64,000 bases of DNA, taken from positions 1,550,001-1,614,000 of the forward strand of contig NZ_JARUBL010000001.1 in the NCBI RefSeq assembly GCF_029626155.1, written 5' to 3'. Source of the DNA: Solwaraspora sp. WMMD1047 (GTDB taxonomy: Bacteria; Actinomycetota; Actinomycetes; Mycobacteriales; Micromonosporaceae). How positions within the stretch are numbered: the stretch's first letter is position 1; each line of letters begins with the position of its first letter. The notes beneath the pieces were generated by a model. It was given only the letters and a program-made list of their open reading frames with translations, was not told the DNA's origin and searched no databases. Shown one piece after another: positions 1-9,060 of the stretch. Position numbers and translations under genes: made by a program.

Positions 1-134
1 CGGGCCGCCGGGCGCGGGGCGGCGGAACGAGGAGCGGTCCGCCCGAGGAGAGGCCGTCGGGTGCGGGGCGCGGCGGGGAGCCGCCCGGCCGGACGGTTCC
101 CGGGCAGGCCGGTGTTTGTGTCGGGGGTGGCTGT

Positions 135-140
135 CAGGAT
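135..140 (+). promoter_or_regulatory. Putative -10 element of a leaderless ligase transcript
   Basis: The hexamer CAGGAT lies six bases before the ATG at 147, and no Shine-Dalgarno is visible. This spacing would put the transcription start at the start codon. No convincing -35 box is seen. Inference from spacing only. Confidence 0.35.
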
Positions 141-146
141 CGTGCC

Positions 147-1703
147 ATGCGGTTCATCGACCTGGCAGCCACCTCGGCTGCGGTGGCGGCGACCTCGGGC
201 CGGCGAGCCAAGGTCGACCTGCTGGCCGCGACGCTGCGGGCGCTCGGTCCCGACGAGATCGTGCCGGGCGCCGCCTACCTCGCCGGCGAGTTGCGGCAAC
301 GGCAGACCGGGGTCGGCTACGCCAGCCTGCGGGACCGGCCGTCGCCCGCCGAGTCGCCCACCCTCACCGTGGCCCAGGTCGACGCCGCCATCGAGGCGAT
401 CGCGGCCGTCGCCGGTGCCGGTTCCCAGGCCCGCCGACGCGGGCTGCTCGACGCCCTGCTCGCCGCCGCCACCCTCGACGAGCAACGGCTGCTGGTCGGG
501 CTCTTCAGCGGCGAACTGCGGCAGGGCGCCCAGGCCGGCCTGCTGGCCGACGCGGTCGCCCGCGCAGCCGAGGTGCCGGCCGGCACGGTCCGGCGGGCGC
601 TGCTGCTGGCTGGCGACCTGAAGCTGGTGGCGCACGCCGCGCTGACCGGGGGTGCCGCCGCGCTCGACCGGTTCGCCCTCCAGGTCGGCCGGCCGCTGGC
701 CCCGATGCTCGCCCAGAGCGCGGCCTCCGTCGAGGCGGCCCTGGCCGCGACCGGCGCGCCCGCCGTGGTGGACAACAAGCTCGACGGCATCCGGATCCAG
801 GTGCACCGCTCCGGCGCCGACGTCGCGGTCTTCACCCGCAGCCTCGACGAGATCACCGGCCGGGTGCCGGCGGTGGTGGCCGCGGTCCGCGCCCTGCCGG
901 CCCGGCAACTGGTCTTGGACGGCGAGGCGATCCTGCTGGACGCCGCCGGCCGACCCCGGCCGTTTCAGGAGACCGCCAGCCGGGCCGCCATCCGGGGCGC
1001 CCGCCGCGCGGCGGCCGGGACAGCCGGCGCGGAGGCGGCCGGCGGTGGGCTGACGCCGTACTTCTTCGATCTGCTGCACCTGGACGGGGCCGACCTGCTC
1101 GACGCGCCCGGCCGGGACCGGTGGGCGGCGCTCGCGGCCACCGCGCCGGCCGACCTGCTCGTCGGCCGGGTCACCGTCGAGACGGTGGAGCAGGCGTCCG
1201 CCGCCTTCTCCGCCGCGCTGGACGCCGGCCAGGAAGGCATCGTCGTCAAGTCGCCCGAGGCGCCGTACGACGCCGGCCGGCGGGGCGCCGCCTGGGTGAA
1301 GGTCAAGCCCCGGCACACCCTCGACCTGGTGGTACTCGCCGTCGAGTGGGGCAGCGGTCGGCGCCGGGGCTGGCTGTCGAACCTGCACCTCGGCGCCCGC
1401 GACCCGGCCACCGGCGGATTCGTGATGCTGGGCAAGACGTTCAAGGGGCTCACCGACGAGCTGCTGCGCTGGCAGACCGAACGGTTCCAGGAGTTGGCCG
1501 TCGAGCGCGGCGACTGGCTGGTCCGGGTCCGGCCCGAGCAGGTGGTGGAGATCGCCTTCGACGGCGTGCAGACCAGCACCCGCTATCCCGGCGGGATGGC
1601 GCTGCGGTTCGCCCGGGTGCTGCGCTACCGCGACGACAAGAGCGCCGCCGAGGCCGACACCATCGACGCCGTCCGCGCCCTGCACGCCGGCCGGGCCGGC
1701 TGA
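147..1703 (+). CDS. ligB: ATP-dependent DNA ligase
   Basis: A 518-residue ATP-dependent DNA ligase that would seal nicks through a lysyl-AMP intermediate, presumably in repair beside the essential NAD-dependent LigA. The N-terminal ~170 residues look like the helical DNA-binding domain of this family. The nucleotidyl-transfer motif is NKLDGIR, with the adenylated lysine at K211. The downstream motif VLDGEAIL and the VKVKP stretch near residue 390 complete the nucleotidyltransferase core, followed by an OB-fold region ending near 518. Length and motif order match the LigB group of Actinobacteria (about 507 residues in mycobacteria). The ATG at 147 fits the start of the helical domain. It is convergent with the next gene, seven bases away. 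The symbol rests on family resemblance. Confidence 0.9.
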   Translation: MRFIDLAATSAAVAATSGRRAKVDLLAATLRALGPDEIVPGAAYLAGELRQRQTGVGYASLRDRPSPAESPTLTVAQVDAAIEAIAAVAGAGSQARRRGLLDALLAAATLDEQRLLVGLFSGELRQGAQAGLLADAVARAAEVPAGTVRRALLLAGDLKLVAHAALTGGAAALDRFALQVGRPLAPMLAQSAASVEAALAATGAPAVVDNKLDGIRIQVHRSGADVAVFTRSLDEITGRVPAVVAAVRALPARQLVLDGEAILLDAAGRPRPFQETASRAAIRGARRAAAGTAGAEAAGGGLTPYFFDLLHLDGADLLDAPGRDRWAALAATAPADLLVGRVTVETVEQASAAFSAALDAGQEGIVVKSPEAPYDAGRRGAAWVKVKPRHTLDLVVLAVEWGSGRRRGWLSNLHLGARDPATGGFVMLGKTFKGLTDELLRWQTERFQELAVERGDWLVRVRPEQVVEIAFDGVQTSTRYPGGMALRFARVLRYRDDKSAAEADTIDAVRALHAGRAG

Positions 1704-1710
1704 CCGACGC

Positions 1711-2328
1711 TCAGCGCGCGGCCAGCGAGCGTACGTAGTTGACCTGCTGGTGGATCTGCTGGACCTGCGGCTGACCGGTGACCGGGATCCGGGCCACGTA
1801 CTGCCGCGGGCCGTTGCCGACCGTCACCTGCACCGTGCCCCGGTGGATCGTCTCCTTGACCAGCAGGAAGAACAGGCTGAACACGGTCAGCACGCAGAAG
1901 CCGACGATCGCCGCGACGATCGCCCAGGTCGGTGTCTTCTGCTCGGACTGCCAGTAGTCCGCCACCTGCCAGGTCGAGCCCGCCAGCGGGATCTCCCCGG
2001 CCGGCGTGCGGACCGTCGTGGCGGTCACCGAGATCTCACCGATCCGCGCCACCACCGGCTCCGGCCCACCGGGCGGCGTCAGGCCACCGGGGTGCCCCGG
2101 ATAGGGCGCGGTCGGGCTGGTCGGGGCGGACCGGGGCGCCGGCGGCCGAGGCGGGGCCGGGTCGGGCGGCGGGGTCTGCGTACCGAGCGCGTCACCGAAC
2201 GCCGGACCACCGAACACCGGATCGCCCGACCAGGGGTCGGTGGCCGGCGGAAACTGGCCGGTGGCACCAGCCCCGGGCAACGGCAACGTTGGTTCCGCGT
2301 TGCCGCCCTTGTCGCCACGTTCACCCAT
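1711..2328 (-). CDS. Proline-rich single-pass membrane protein, unknown function
   Basis: A 205-residue protein of unknown function. Residues 1 to about 80 are rich in Pro, Gly and Ala and probably disordered. A short beta-rich segment follows (around IGEISVTATTV), then one strong membrane helix near residues 135-160 (AIVAAIVGFCVLTVFSLFFLLV), and a C-terminal beta-rich tail. The tail has a KETIHRGTVQVTVGN-like stretch resembling small PH-like actinobacterial membrane proteins. It begins nine bases after the SURF1 gene on the same strand, so the two are probably cotranscribed. That linkage is the only functional hint. Start ATG at 2328. Confidence 0.65.
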   Translation of the reverse strand: MGERGDKGGNAEPTLPLPGAGATGQFPPATDPWSGDPVFGGPAFGDALGTQTPPPDPAPPRPPAPRSAPTSPTAPYPGHPGGLTPPGGPEPVVARIGEISVTATTVRTPAGEIPLAGSTWQVADYWQSEQKTPTWAIVAAIVGFCVLTVFSLFFLLVKETIHRGTVQVTVGNGPRQYVARIPVTGQPQVQQIHQQVNYVRSLAAR

Positions 2329-2337
2329 GACGGCACC

Positions 2338-3189
2338 CTAACCCGGTGAACGCCGATCAGCAGGACCGAGGCCGCTGCCCGCAGGATCGGCAGCCCGGTC
2401 AGCCGGTGCGGCGGCGCGAGCAGCCTTGCCGACCGGTGTGCCGTGCGCCTCGCGGCGGGCCACCCAGCCGAAGCCGACCAGGGCCATCGCCGCGAACAGC
2501 CACCACTGGATCACGTAACCGAAGTTCTGCCAGTCGTTCTCGTGCCGCAGCGGGATCGCCACGAAGGCCGGATCGGCGGGCGGGTCCTGCTCGTCGAGGA
2601 GCAGATAGCCGCCGTACACCGGATAGGGAAGCTCCCGGCCCAGCTCGGGGATGGCGATCCGCCGGGTCTCCAGCCGGCCGTCCCGCCGGGTCACCTCCTG
2701 GGCCCGGCTCTCACCGAGCCGCACCCGCCCCACGACCGTCACCTCGCCGGAGGTCGGGGCCGGCAACTCCGGATGCGCCAGCGCGCCGCCGGCCGCCGGC
2801 GGCACCCAGCCCCGGTCCACCAGGACCGCGCTGCCGTCGGCCAGCACCAGCGGGGTCACCACCTCGAAGCCGACCCGGTTGTTCACCGTCCGGCCCCGGA
2901 CCAGGATCACGTTGCTCTCGTCGTACCGGCCGGTGGCTGTCACCCGGGTCCAGACCGCGTCGGCGGGCGGCGGCTCGCCGACCGCGTCCGCCGCGCCCAC
3001 CGGCGCGGCGAGCACCTCGCGCAGCGGGGTCGGCGCCCGGTCGCCGGCCGCGTCGATCCGGGCGTTGACGGCCGAGCGCTCCTGGTACCGGTGCAGCTGC
3101 CAGTTGCCGAGCTGCACCATCACCGCGGCGGCGGCCAGCGTCAGGGCGAGGATGCCCAGCCAGCGCGGCGTGAGCAGAAACCGGTACAC
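2338..3189 (-). CDS. SURF1 family cytochrome oxidase assembly protein
   Basis: A 283-residue SURF1-family protein; the family assists biogenesis of aa3-type cytochrome c oxidase in the membrane. It has the expected two-helix hairpin: an N-terminal membrane segment at about residues 10-28 followed by the signature LGNWQLHRY, an extracytoplasmic domain containing GFEVVTPL and DRGWVP, and a second membrane helix near 218-240 preceded by NFGYVIQWW. The last 40 residues are a charged Ala-rich tail beyond the family core. The start is GTG at 3189. No other oxidase gene is in the window. The downstream membrane protein gene follows after nine bases. Confidence 0.88.
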   Translation of the reverse strand: MYRFLLTPRWLGILALTLAAAAVMVQLGNWQLHRYQERSAVNARIDAAGDRAPTPLREVLAAPVGAADAVGEPPPADAVWTRVTATGRYDESNVILVRGRTVNNRVGFEVVTPLVLADGSAVLVDRGWVPPAAGGALAHPELPAPTSGEVTVVGRVRLGESRAQEVTRRDGRLETRRIAIPELGRELPYPVYGGYLLLDEQDPPADPAFVAIPLRHENDWQNFGYVIQWWLFAAMALVGFGWVARREAHGTPVGKAARAAAPADRAADPAGSGLGPADRRSPG

Positions 3190-3282
3190 GGCCCGAGGCT
3201 ACCCCTGTGACCGGCACCACCGAACCGGCGGCCGGACCATCGCGGCGGGCCGCGCGCGCCGCCCGGTATGGTCACGCGCACG

Positions 3283-3328
3283 CCCGCCCGCGGGCGCAGT
3301 CAACCCGCCCGCTCGCGGGCGCAGTCGA
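3283..3328 (+). repeat. Two tandem GC hairpin units upstream of cobB
   Basis: Two near-identical units of about 21-23 bases share the sequences CCCGCCCG and CGGGCGCAGTC. Each can fold on itself; the second contains CGCCCGC-TC-GCGGGCG, a perfect seven-base stem. They end about 20 bases before the cobB start codon, so they would lie in its leader or promoter. No cobalamin riboswitch core is visible. Function unknown. Confidence 0.5.
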
Positions 3329-3349
3329 TACAGCGCCGAGGAGCCGACC

Positions 3350-5041
3350 ATGACCGCCGTGCCGCGCGTGCTGGTGAGCGCCCCGTCCTCCGGGCACGGC
3401 AAGACCGCGATCACCGTCGGCCTGCTGGCCGCGTACGCGGGGCGCGGCCTGGCGACCGCCGCCTTCAAGGTCGGCCCGGACCACACCGACGCCGCCTACC
3501 TCGGCCTGGCCGCCGGCCGCGCCGGCCGCAACCTGGACCCGCGACTGGTCGGCCCGCGGCAGGTCGCCCCCCTCTTCGCGTACGGGGCGACGGGCGCCGA
3601 CGTGGCGATCGTCGAGGGCACCATGGGCCTGTTCGACAGCCTCGCCGGCCAACCCGAGGCCGACTCCACGGCCGCCGTCGCCGGTGCGCTGCGTACCCCG
3701 GTCGTGCTGGTCGTCGACGTGGCCGCCATGGGCCAGTCGGTGGCCGCCCTGGTGCACGGCTTCCGCGCCTACGACGAGATGCTCTGGCTCGGCGGGGTCA
3801 TCCTCAACCGGGTGGCCTCGGACCGGCACGAGGAGCTGCTCCGCGACGCGCTCGACGACATCGGCGTACCCGTCTTCGGCGCGCTGCGCCGCCGTGACCT
3901 GCCGGCCGCCCTGCCGTCCCGCCAGCACGGCGTCGTCCCGGTGATGCAGGGCAGCGCGGAGGCCGGCCGGGCGGTCCGCCGGCTCGGGGAGGCCATCGGC
4001 GGCACCGTCGACCTCGACCGGCTGCTCGCCCTGGCCCGCTCGGCCCCCCGGCTCTCCACCGAGCCGTGGTCGCCGGCCGTCGCGGTCGGCGCCGATCCGG
4101 CCGCGCCGGCCGCGCGCCGGCCGGTCGTCGCCGTCGCCGGCACCACCGACCTGCGGTACGGCTACCCGGAGACCGCCGAGCTGCTGGCCGCGGCCGGCGC
4201 GGAGCTGGTGACCGTCGACCCACTGCGCGACGAGGTGCTGCCCGCCGGGGTCGAGGCGCTCGTCGTCGGCGGCGCGCTGCCGGAGTCGTACGCCGAGGAG
4301 CTGTCGGCGAACCGCCGGCTCTGCATCTCGGTTGCCGAACTGGCCCGGACCGGTCGGCCGGTCCTCGCCGAGGGCGCCGGGCTGCTCTGGCTGGCCCGGG
4401 AGTTCGACAAGCGGCCTATGTGCGGGGTGCTGGACACCGTCGGGCTGAGCATGGACCGGATGGTGGTCGGCTACCGGGAGGCGACCGCCGCCGCCGACAG
4501 CGTGGTGACCGGGCGCGGCGAGCGGGTGGTCGGCTACAAGCAGCACCGCGGCGTGCTGAACCCGCGGGCCGGTCAGGTGCCGGCCTGGACCTGGGGCGAC
4601 GGCGTCCCGGAGGGGTACGTCTGGCAGCGGGTGCACGCCTCGCAGCTGATCCTGCACCCGGCCGGCGCACCGTGGATGGCGGCCCGCCTGGTCGCCGCCG
4701 CCCGCGCCGCCGACGGCGGTACCGGCTCACCGGCGTCGGCCACGACCTCCTCGGTGCCCGGGGGCGCGACCGCACCCGGGGCCGGGGCGGCGACCGGACC
4801 GAATGGGGCGCCTGGGTCCGGCACGGCGGCAGGGTTCGGCGGTTCGGCGGGGTCCAGCGGGGTGCCGGGGTCCGGCGGGGTGCCGGTGGGGGAGCCCGCC
4901 ACCGAGGAGATCAGGACCGGGTCGGGGGCTGGTACGTCGGCCGGGGAGTCGGTGCCGGCCGCGGTCGCCGGTTCGACGAGTCCGACCAGTCCGGCGACGG
5001 CGCCCGTCCCGGTCAGCCCGCCGGCCGGGACGGTGACCTGA
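3350..5041 (+). CDS. cobB: Cobyrinate a,c-diamide synthase-like protein lacking the nucleophilic Cys
   Basis: A 563-residue protein of the CobB/CbiA family, which amidates carboxylates a and c of (hydrogeno)byrinate in corrin-ring synthesis using ATP and glutamine. The N-terminal dethiobiotin-synthetase-like domain has SGHGKT at the P-loop and KVGPDHTDAAYL. The class I glutamine-amidotransferase-like domain begins near residue 265. The family motif carrying the catalytic Cys (AECGG or AECAG) reads AEGAG here, with Gly at residue 342 (bases 4373-4375). The later HASQLILHP histidine is retained. Residues after about 460 form a roughly 100-residue Gly/Ala/Ser/Pro tail unlike the family. The start chosen is ATG 3350, preceded by GAGGAG; a longer in-frame reading from 2651 is antisense to SURF1. 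cobT and cobA lie 3-4 kb downstream. Confidence 0.85.
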   Translation: MTAVPRVLVSAPSSGHGKTAITVGLLAAYAGRGLATAAFKVGPDHTDAAYLGLAAGRAGRNLDPRLVGPRQVAPLFAYGATGADVAIVEGTMGLFDSLAGQPEADSTAAVAGALRTPVVLVVDVAAMGQSVAALVHGFRAYDEMLWLGGVILNRVASDRHEELLRDALDDIGVPVFGALRRRDLPAALPSRQHGVVPVMQGSAEAGRAVRRLGEAIGGTVDLDRLLALARSAPRLSTEPWSPAVAVGADPAAPAARRPVVAVAGTTDLRYGYPETAELLAAAGAELVTVDPLRDEVLPAGVEALVVGGALPESYAEELSANRRLCISVAELARTGRPVLAEGAGLLWLAREFDKRPMCGVLDTVGLSMDRMVVGYREATAAADSVVTGRGERVVGYKQHRGVLNPRAGQVPAWTWGDGVPEGYVWQRVHASQLILHPAGAPWMAARLVAAARAADGGTGSPASATTSSVPGGATAPGAGAATGPNGAPGSGTAAGFGGSAGSSGVPGSGGVPVGEPATEEIRTGSGAGTSAGESVPAAVAGSTSPTSPATAPVPVSPPAGTVT

Positions 5042-5045
5042 TCCG

Positions 5046-5618
5046 GTGAGCGGACACATCGCGGTGCGTCGTTTCCCGGTGTTGACCGTGTCGACGCCCC
5101 GGATGCACGTGCGGCGGCTCGACGCGGCCGACGCCGACGCGGTGTCGGAGATCTTCGCCGACAAGCAGACCGAGCGCTGGTTGCCGTTCGCCCGCGAGGC
5201 CGGCCAGATCGACGGGCTCGCCTGGTGCACGGAGATGGCCCAGGAGCGGCGCGACAGCGGCGGCGGCGACCACTACGGGGTGGTCCGGCGCGAGGACGAC
5301 GAGCTGGTCGGCTGCCTGTGGACCAAGCGGACCGACTGGGCCGGCCGGGTCACCGAGGTCTCGTACGCGATCGCGCCGCAGGCGCGCGGCTTCGGGCTGG
5401 CCGCCGAGGCGGTCGACGCGGTGGCCATCGCCCTCCTCCTCGAACACGGCTTCCAGCGGGTCGAGCTGCGGGTGGCGCCGGGCAACACCGCCTCCCGGCG
5501 GGTGGCCGAGAAGGCCGGCTTCACCTACGAGGGCCTGCTCCGCAACGCCGGCTACGTGCACAGCGGCCGGGTCGACCTGGAGGTCTGGTCCCTGGTCCTG
5601 GCCGACCTCCGGCAGTAG
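5046..5618 (+). CDS. GNAT family N-acetyltransferase (RimJ/RimL-like)
   Basis: A 190-residue GNAT acetyltransferase with GTG start four bases after the cobB stop. The N-terminal segment MHVRRLDAADADAVSEIF, the acetyl-CoA-binding region around IAPQARGFGLAAEAV (a Q/RxxGxG/A variant), and the C-terminal NTASRRVAEKAGFTYEG motif are typical of the RimJ/RimL branch, which acetylates protein N-termini or small amines. The substrate cannot be predicted. Cotranscription with cobB is likely from the spacing, but no link to cobalamin synthesis is evident. A strong hairpin follows the stop. Confidence 0.85.
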   Translation: MSGHIAVRRFPVLTVSTPRMHVRRLDAADADAVSEIFADKQTERWLPFAREAGQIDGLAWCTEMAQERRDSGGGDHYGVVRREDDELVGCLWTKRTDWAGRVTEVSYAIAPQARGFGLAAEAVDAVAIALLLEHGFQRVELRVAPGNTASRRVAEKAGFTYEGLLRNAGYVHSGRVDLEVWSLVLADLRQ

Positions 5619-5630
5619 GGCGATCCTGGT

Positions 5631-5658
5631 GGGAGCGGCCCTCCCGGGGGCCGCTCCC
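5631..5658. terminator. Bidirectional hairpin between convergent genes
   Basis: GGGAGCGGCC at 5631-5640 pairs perfectly with GGCCGCTCCC at 5649-5658 around an eight-base loop, and an eleventh inner pair is possible. It sits between the convergent GNAT and penicillin-binding protein genes. There is no T-tract, as is common for terminators in high-GC Actinobacteria. Confidence 0.65.
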
Positions 5659-5672
5659 GCGCCGGATCAGGG

Positions 5673-7835
5673 TCAACCGCCGGCGATCTCTTCGGACGGG
5701 GCCGAGAACTGGCGGACCGGGCGGTCCTTGAGGGCGTCGCGCAGGGTGTCCGCGACCGACTGGACCGGCTTCTGGGACTGGGCGTCGCCGACGGCGTTCT
5801 GCGGGTTGTCCGGATCGGAGAGGAAGCTCGCGGCGGCGAGCTCCGGGGTGTAGGCGACGAACCAGGCCGACCGGGTGCTGTCCGTGGTACCCGTCTTGCC
5901 GGCCACCGGGCGGCCCACGGTGCCGCGGACGCTGTCGGCGGTCGACCAGCTGCCGCAGGAGCCGCGTACCGGCCGGTCGCCGACCGGGCAGCGGGCCGCG
6001 TCGGTGGCGGCGCGGGCCGCGTCCGCGCTCACCTCCTGATGGCAGCGGGGCTTGCCGACGGAGAGCTCGTCCCCGGTCTCGGCCCGGTACGTGATGGGCC
6101 GCCCCTTCGGGTCGGTCACCGAGAGCACCGGCAGGGGCTCGCAGTACCGGCCGTCGGCGGCCACCGTCGCGTAGGCGTTCGCCATCTCCAGCGGGTTGAC
6201 GTCCGAGACGCCGAGGGTGAACGCGCCCCAACTGTTGCGCTTCTCCGGGGACGCCTGCCGGCGGTCCACCTCGGTGCGCCAGCGCAGCCCCAGCCGCTCG
6301 GCCATCTCGACCGTCTTGTCCGCCCCGACCTTCTGCATCAGCTGTACGAAGTAGGTGTTCACCGACTGCCCGAAGCCCGACCACATGGCGTGCCGGCCGG
6401 TCATCGCCGGGCTGGCGTTCGAGGGGCACCACATGCCGCCGCAGCTGCTGGTGTCGCCGCCGCCCGGATAGATCGAGACGATCCGGAACGGGGAGTTGAA
6501 CGCCGTGGAGAGCGGCATGCCGGCGTCCAGGGCGGCCAACATGGTGAACATCTTGAACGTCGAACCGGCCTGGTAGCCCGGCAGGTCCCCGCCGCCGAGC
6601 AGCGGGTTGACGGTGTTCGGGTAGTTGCCCTTGAGGCGGCCGCGCTTGTTGGGGTCGGAGTGCACGCCGTTGCCGTCCTGGTCGAGCGCGTAGGTGCGGT
6701 TCACCGCCATCGCCTTGACCCGGCCGGTGCCCGGCTCGACGACGACCAGGCCGTGCGCGAACGGGCTGTGGTCGGACTCCTTGGCCGCCACGTGCTTCTC
6801 GGCGATCTCCTGGATCTTCGGGTCGATACTGGTCACGATCGTGTAGCCGCCCCGACGCAGCCGGTCCTCGCGTTCCATCGGCGTGTTGCCGAACGCGGGC
6901 TGGGAGGCCCACCAGGACTTCAGGTAGTCGCAGAAGAAGCCCCAGCTGTTGTACTCCTTCGGCACCGAGATGCAGTCGTTCGGCGGCGAGGTCAGCTTCA
7001 GGGTGATCGGCTCGGACTGGGCGGCGGCGGTGGCGGCCGGTGACAGGTAGCCCATGTCGTTCATCCGCTGCAGCACGTAGTTGCGGCGGTCGGTGGCCGC
7101 CTTCCGGTCCGAGCTGGCCGGGTCGTACTCCGACGGGGCCTTCACCAGGCCGGCGAGGGTGGCCGCCTCGACCGGGGTGAGATCCTTCGGGGTCTTCGAG
7201 AAGAAGATCTCCGAGGCGGCGTAGATGCCGTACGCGCGGTGGCCGAAGTAGGCGGAGTTCAGGTAGCGCTCCAGGATCTCCGACTTGGTCACCTCCTTCT
7301 CCAGGTCCATCGCCATCCGCATCTCCCGCAGCTTGCGGACCGGGGTCTGCTCGGTGGCCCGCTGCACCTCCAGCGGGCTCTGTGCGCCGTCCCGCAGCGC
7401 CATCCGGACGTACTGCATGGTCAGCGTCGAGGCACCCTGGGAGACCCCGCCGGCCTGCTGGTTGGCGACGAAGGCCCGGGCGATGCCCTTGGCGTCCACC
7501 CCCCGGTGCTCGTAGAAGCGGGCGTCCTCGCTGGCCACGATCGCCTGCTGGACGTACGGCGACATCTGCGCGATGGGCACGTACTTGCGGTGCTCCTCGT
7601 AGAACATGGTCAGCAGGGTCCGCCCGTCCGCCCCGTACACGTAGGTGGTCTGCGCCGGGGAGACGGCGAGCAGGTCGCGGGGCTTCTTCTGGACCGAGTC
7701 GGCGGCCGCCTTCGTGACCAGACCGGCGGTGGCGACGATCGGGAAGGCGGCGACGGCGACCACCACGCCGGCGATCAGGCCGGCGCGGAGCAGGGGCGCC
7801 CAGCGATGGGCAAAGCGAAGGGTGGGATTGGTCAC
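5673..7835 (-). CDS. Class A penicillin-binding protein (glycosyltransferase/transpeptidase)
   Basis: A 720-residue bifunctional peptidoglycan synthase. A short cytoplasmic N-terminus precedes one membrane anchor at about residues 17-42. The GT51 glycosyltransferase domain carries the catalytic Glu in ASEDARFYEH (E103) and the GASTLTMQ-type motif. The transpeptidase domain has the acylated serine in S425-T-F-K428, an SVN motif in the FGQSVNTY stretch, and K647-T-G-T. Four cysteines cluster in the insert around CISVPK, FFCDY, SSCGG and MWCPS and could form extracellular disulfides. The start is GTG 7835. An AT-rich stretch (7836-7870) upstream probably holds its promoter. It is divergent from cobT. 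Confidence 0.95.
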   Translation of the reverse strand: MTNPTLRFAHRWAPLLRAGLIAGVVVAVAAFPIVATAGLVTKAAADSVQKKPRDLLAVSPAQTTYVYGADGRTLLTMFYEEHRKYVPIAQMSPYVQQAIVASEDARFYEHRGVDAKGIARAFVANQQAGGVSQGASTLTMQYVRMALRDGAQSPLEVQRATEQTPVRKLREMRMAMDLEKEVTKSEILERYLNSAYFGHRAYGIYAASEIFFSKTPKDLTPVEAATLAGLVKAPSEYDPASSDRKAATDRRNYVLQRMNDMGYLSPAATAAAQSEPITLKLTSPPNDCISVPKEYNSWGFFCDYLKSWWASQPAFGNTPMEREDRLRRGGYTIVTSIDPKIQEIAEKHVAAKESDHSPFAHGLVVVEPGTGRVKAMAVNRTYALDQDGNGVHSDPNKRGRLKGNYPNTVNPLLGGGDLPGYQAGSTFKMFTMLAALDAGMPLSTAFNSPFRIVSIYPGGGDTSSCGGMWCPSNASPAMTGRHAMWSGFGQSVNTYFVQLMQKVGADKTVEMAERLGLRWRTEVDRRQASPEKRNSWGAFTLGVSDVNPLEMANAYATVAADGRYCEPLPVLSVTDPKGRPITYRAETGDELSVGKPRCHQEVSADAARAATDAARCPVGDRPVRGSCGSWSTADSVRGTVGRPVAGKTGTTDSTRSAWFVAYTPELAAASFLSDPDNPQNAVGDAQSQKPVQSVADTLRDALKDRPVRQFSAPSEEIAGG

Positions 7836-7980
7836 CCCACCAAGTTATGATAAATCACGTTAAAACAAGAGGAAGATTCGCGAATCTCGCGGGGCCGGGG
7901 CCACCATCTCCCGGCCGACCACCCTCCGGGAGACTGCCCCCGGGCTCCCTCGGCGCCCGGCCGGCGGAGATCCTGGAGGC

Positions 7981-9060
7981 ATGATGTTGCTGGAGTCGAC
8001 GATCATGGCCATCGAGCCGCCGGACGAGGCGGCGATGGCCGCCGCCCGCGAGCTGCACGGCCGGCTGACCAAGCCGGCCGGCTCCCTCGGTGAACTGGAG
8101 ACCCTCTCGGTCCGGCTGGCCGGGCTGGCCGGCGCCTGCCCACCACCGCTGCCCGAGCCGGCCGCGGTGGCCGTCTTCGCCGGCGATCACGGGGTGCACG
8201 ACCAGGGCGTGACACCCTGGCCCCGCGAGGTGACCGCCCAGATGGTCGGCAACTTCCTCGCCGGCGGTGCGGTGGTGAACGCCTTCGCCCGGCAGACCGG
8301 GGCCTCGGTGACCGTGGTCGACGTCGGGGTGGCCACCCCGCTCGCCGACGCCGGACTGGTCGCGGCGAAGATCCGCCCCGGCACCCGGGACCTGACCCGC
8401 GAGGCGGCGCTGACCCGCGAGGAAGCGGTCGCCGCCGTCGAGGTCGGCATCCGGGTCGCCGGCGACCTGATCGACGCGGGAGCGGCCATCCTGCTCACCG
8501 GGGACATGGGCATCGCCAACACCACCCCGGCCGCCGCGCTCATCGCCGCCTTCACCGGGGCGCCCGCCGCGCAGGTCACCGGCCGGGGCACCGGCATCGA
8601 CGACGCCACCCACGCCCGGAAGATCGTCGTGATCGAGACCGCGCTGCGTCTGCACACCCCCGACCCCACCGATCCCACCGGCGTGCTGGCCAGCGTCGGA
8701 GGACTGGAACACGCCGCGCTGGCCGGGCTCATCCTCGGCGGCGCCGCGCGGCGGATCCCGGTCCTGCTCGACGGGGTGAGCGCGGTCGCGGCCGCGCTCG
8801 TCGCCACCGCCTACGCCCCGGCCGCCACCGCCGCGATGGTCGCCGGCCACCGGTCGGCCGAGCCGGGCGCCACCGTCGGGCTGCGCCACCTCGGGTTGAC
8901 CCCCCTGATCGACCTCGGGCTGCGGCTCGGCGAGGGCACCGGCGCGCTGCTCGCCCTGCCGGCCGTCGCGGGCGCGGTCCGGGTGCTGCACGAGGTGGCC
9001 ACCTTCGACGCGGCCGGCGTCACCGAGAAGGACCCTGCCGGCCCGGCGGCGTCGCCGTGA
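7981..9060 (+). CDS. cobT: Nicotinate-nucleotide-dimethylbenzimidazole phosphoribosyltransferase
   Basis: A 359-residue CobT. It transfers phosphoribose from nicotinate mononucleotide to 5,6-dimethylbenzimidazole to give alpha-ribazole phosphate, the lower-ligand precursor of cobalamin. Hallmarks are LTKPAGSLGELE near the N-terminus, FAGDHGVHDQGVT, GDMGIANTTPAAA and the C-terminal LGLRLGEGTGA segment with the catalytic glutamate. Length matches the family. The ATG at 7981 has CTGGAGG just upstream. The stop overlaps the GTG of the next gene (GTGA), so translation is coupled to the tetrapyrrole methyltransferase. Confidence 0.95.
   Translation: MMLLESTIMAIEPPDEAAMAAARELHGRLTKPAGSLGELETLSVRLAGLAGACPPPLPEPAAVAVFAGDHGVHDQGVTPWPREVTAQMVGNFLAGGAVVNAFARQTGASVTVVDVGVATPLADAGLVAAKIRPGTRDLTREAALTREEAVAAVEVGIRVAGDLIDAGAAILLTGDMGIANTTPAAALIAAFTGAPAAQVTGRGTGIDDATHARKIVVIETALRLHTPDPTDPTGVLASVGGLEHAALAGLILGGAARRIPVLLDGVSAVAAALVATAYAPAATAAMVAGHRSAEPGATVGLRHLGLTPLIDLGLRLGEGTGALLALPAVAGAVRVLHEVATFDAAGVTEKDPAGPAASP

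Noticed and set aside
2651-3349. Long N-terminal extension of CobB
   Set aside because: Opposite strand to SURF1 and unlike the family; ATG 3350 with a ribosome site gives the canonical start.
3190-3349. Cobalamin riboswitch before cobB
   Set aside because: No recognisable B12-box core; only the tandem GC hairpins are present.
7836-7980. Riboswitch upstream of cobT
   Set aside because: The 145-base gap lacks a B12-type core; AT-rich part is better explained as the promoter of the divergent penicillin-binding protein gene.
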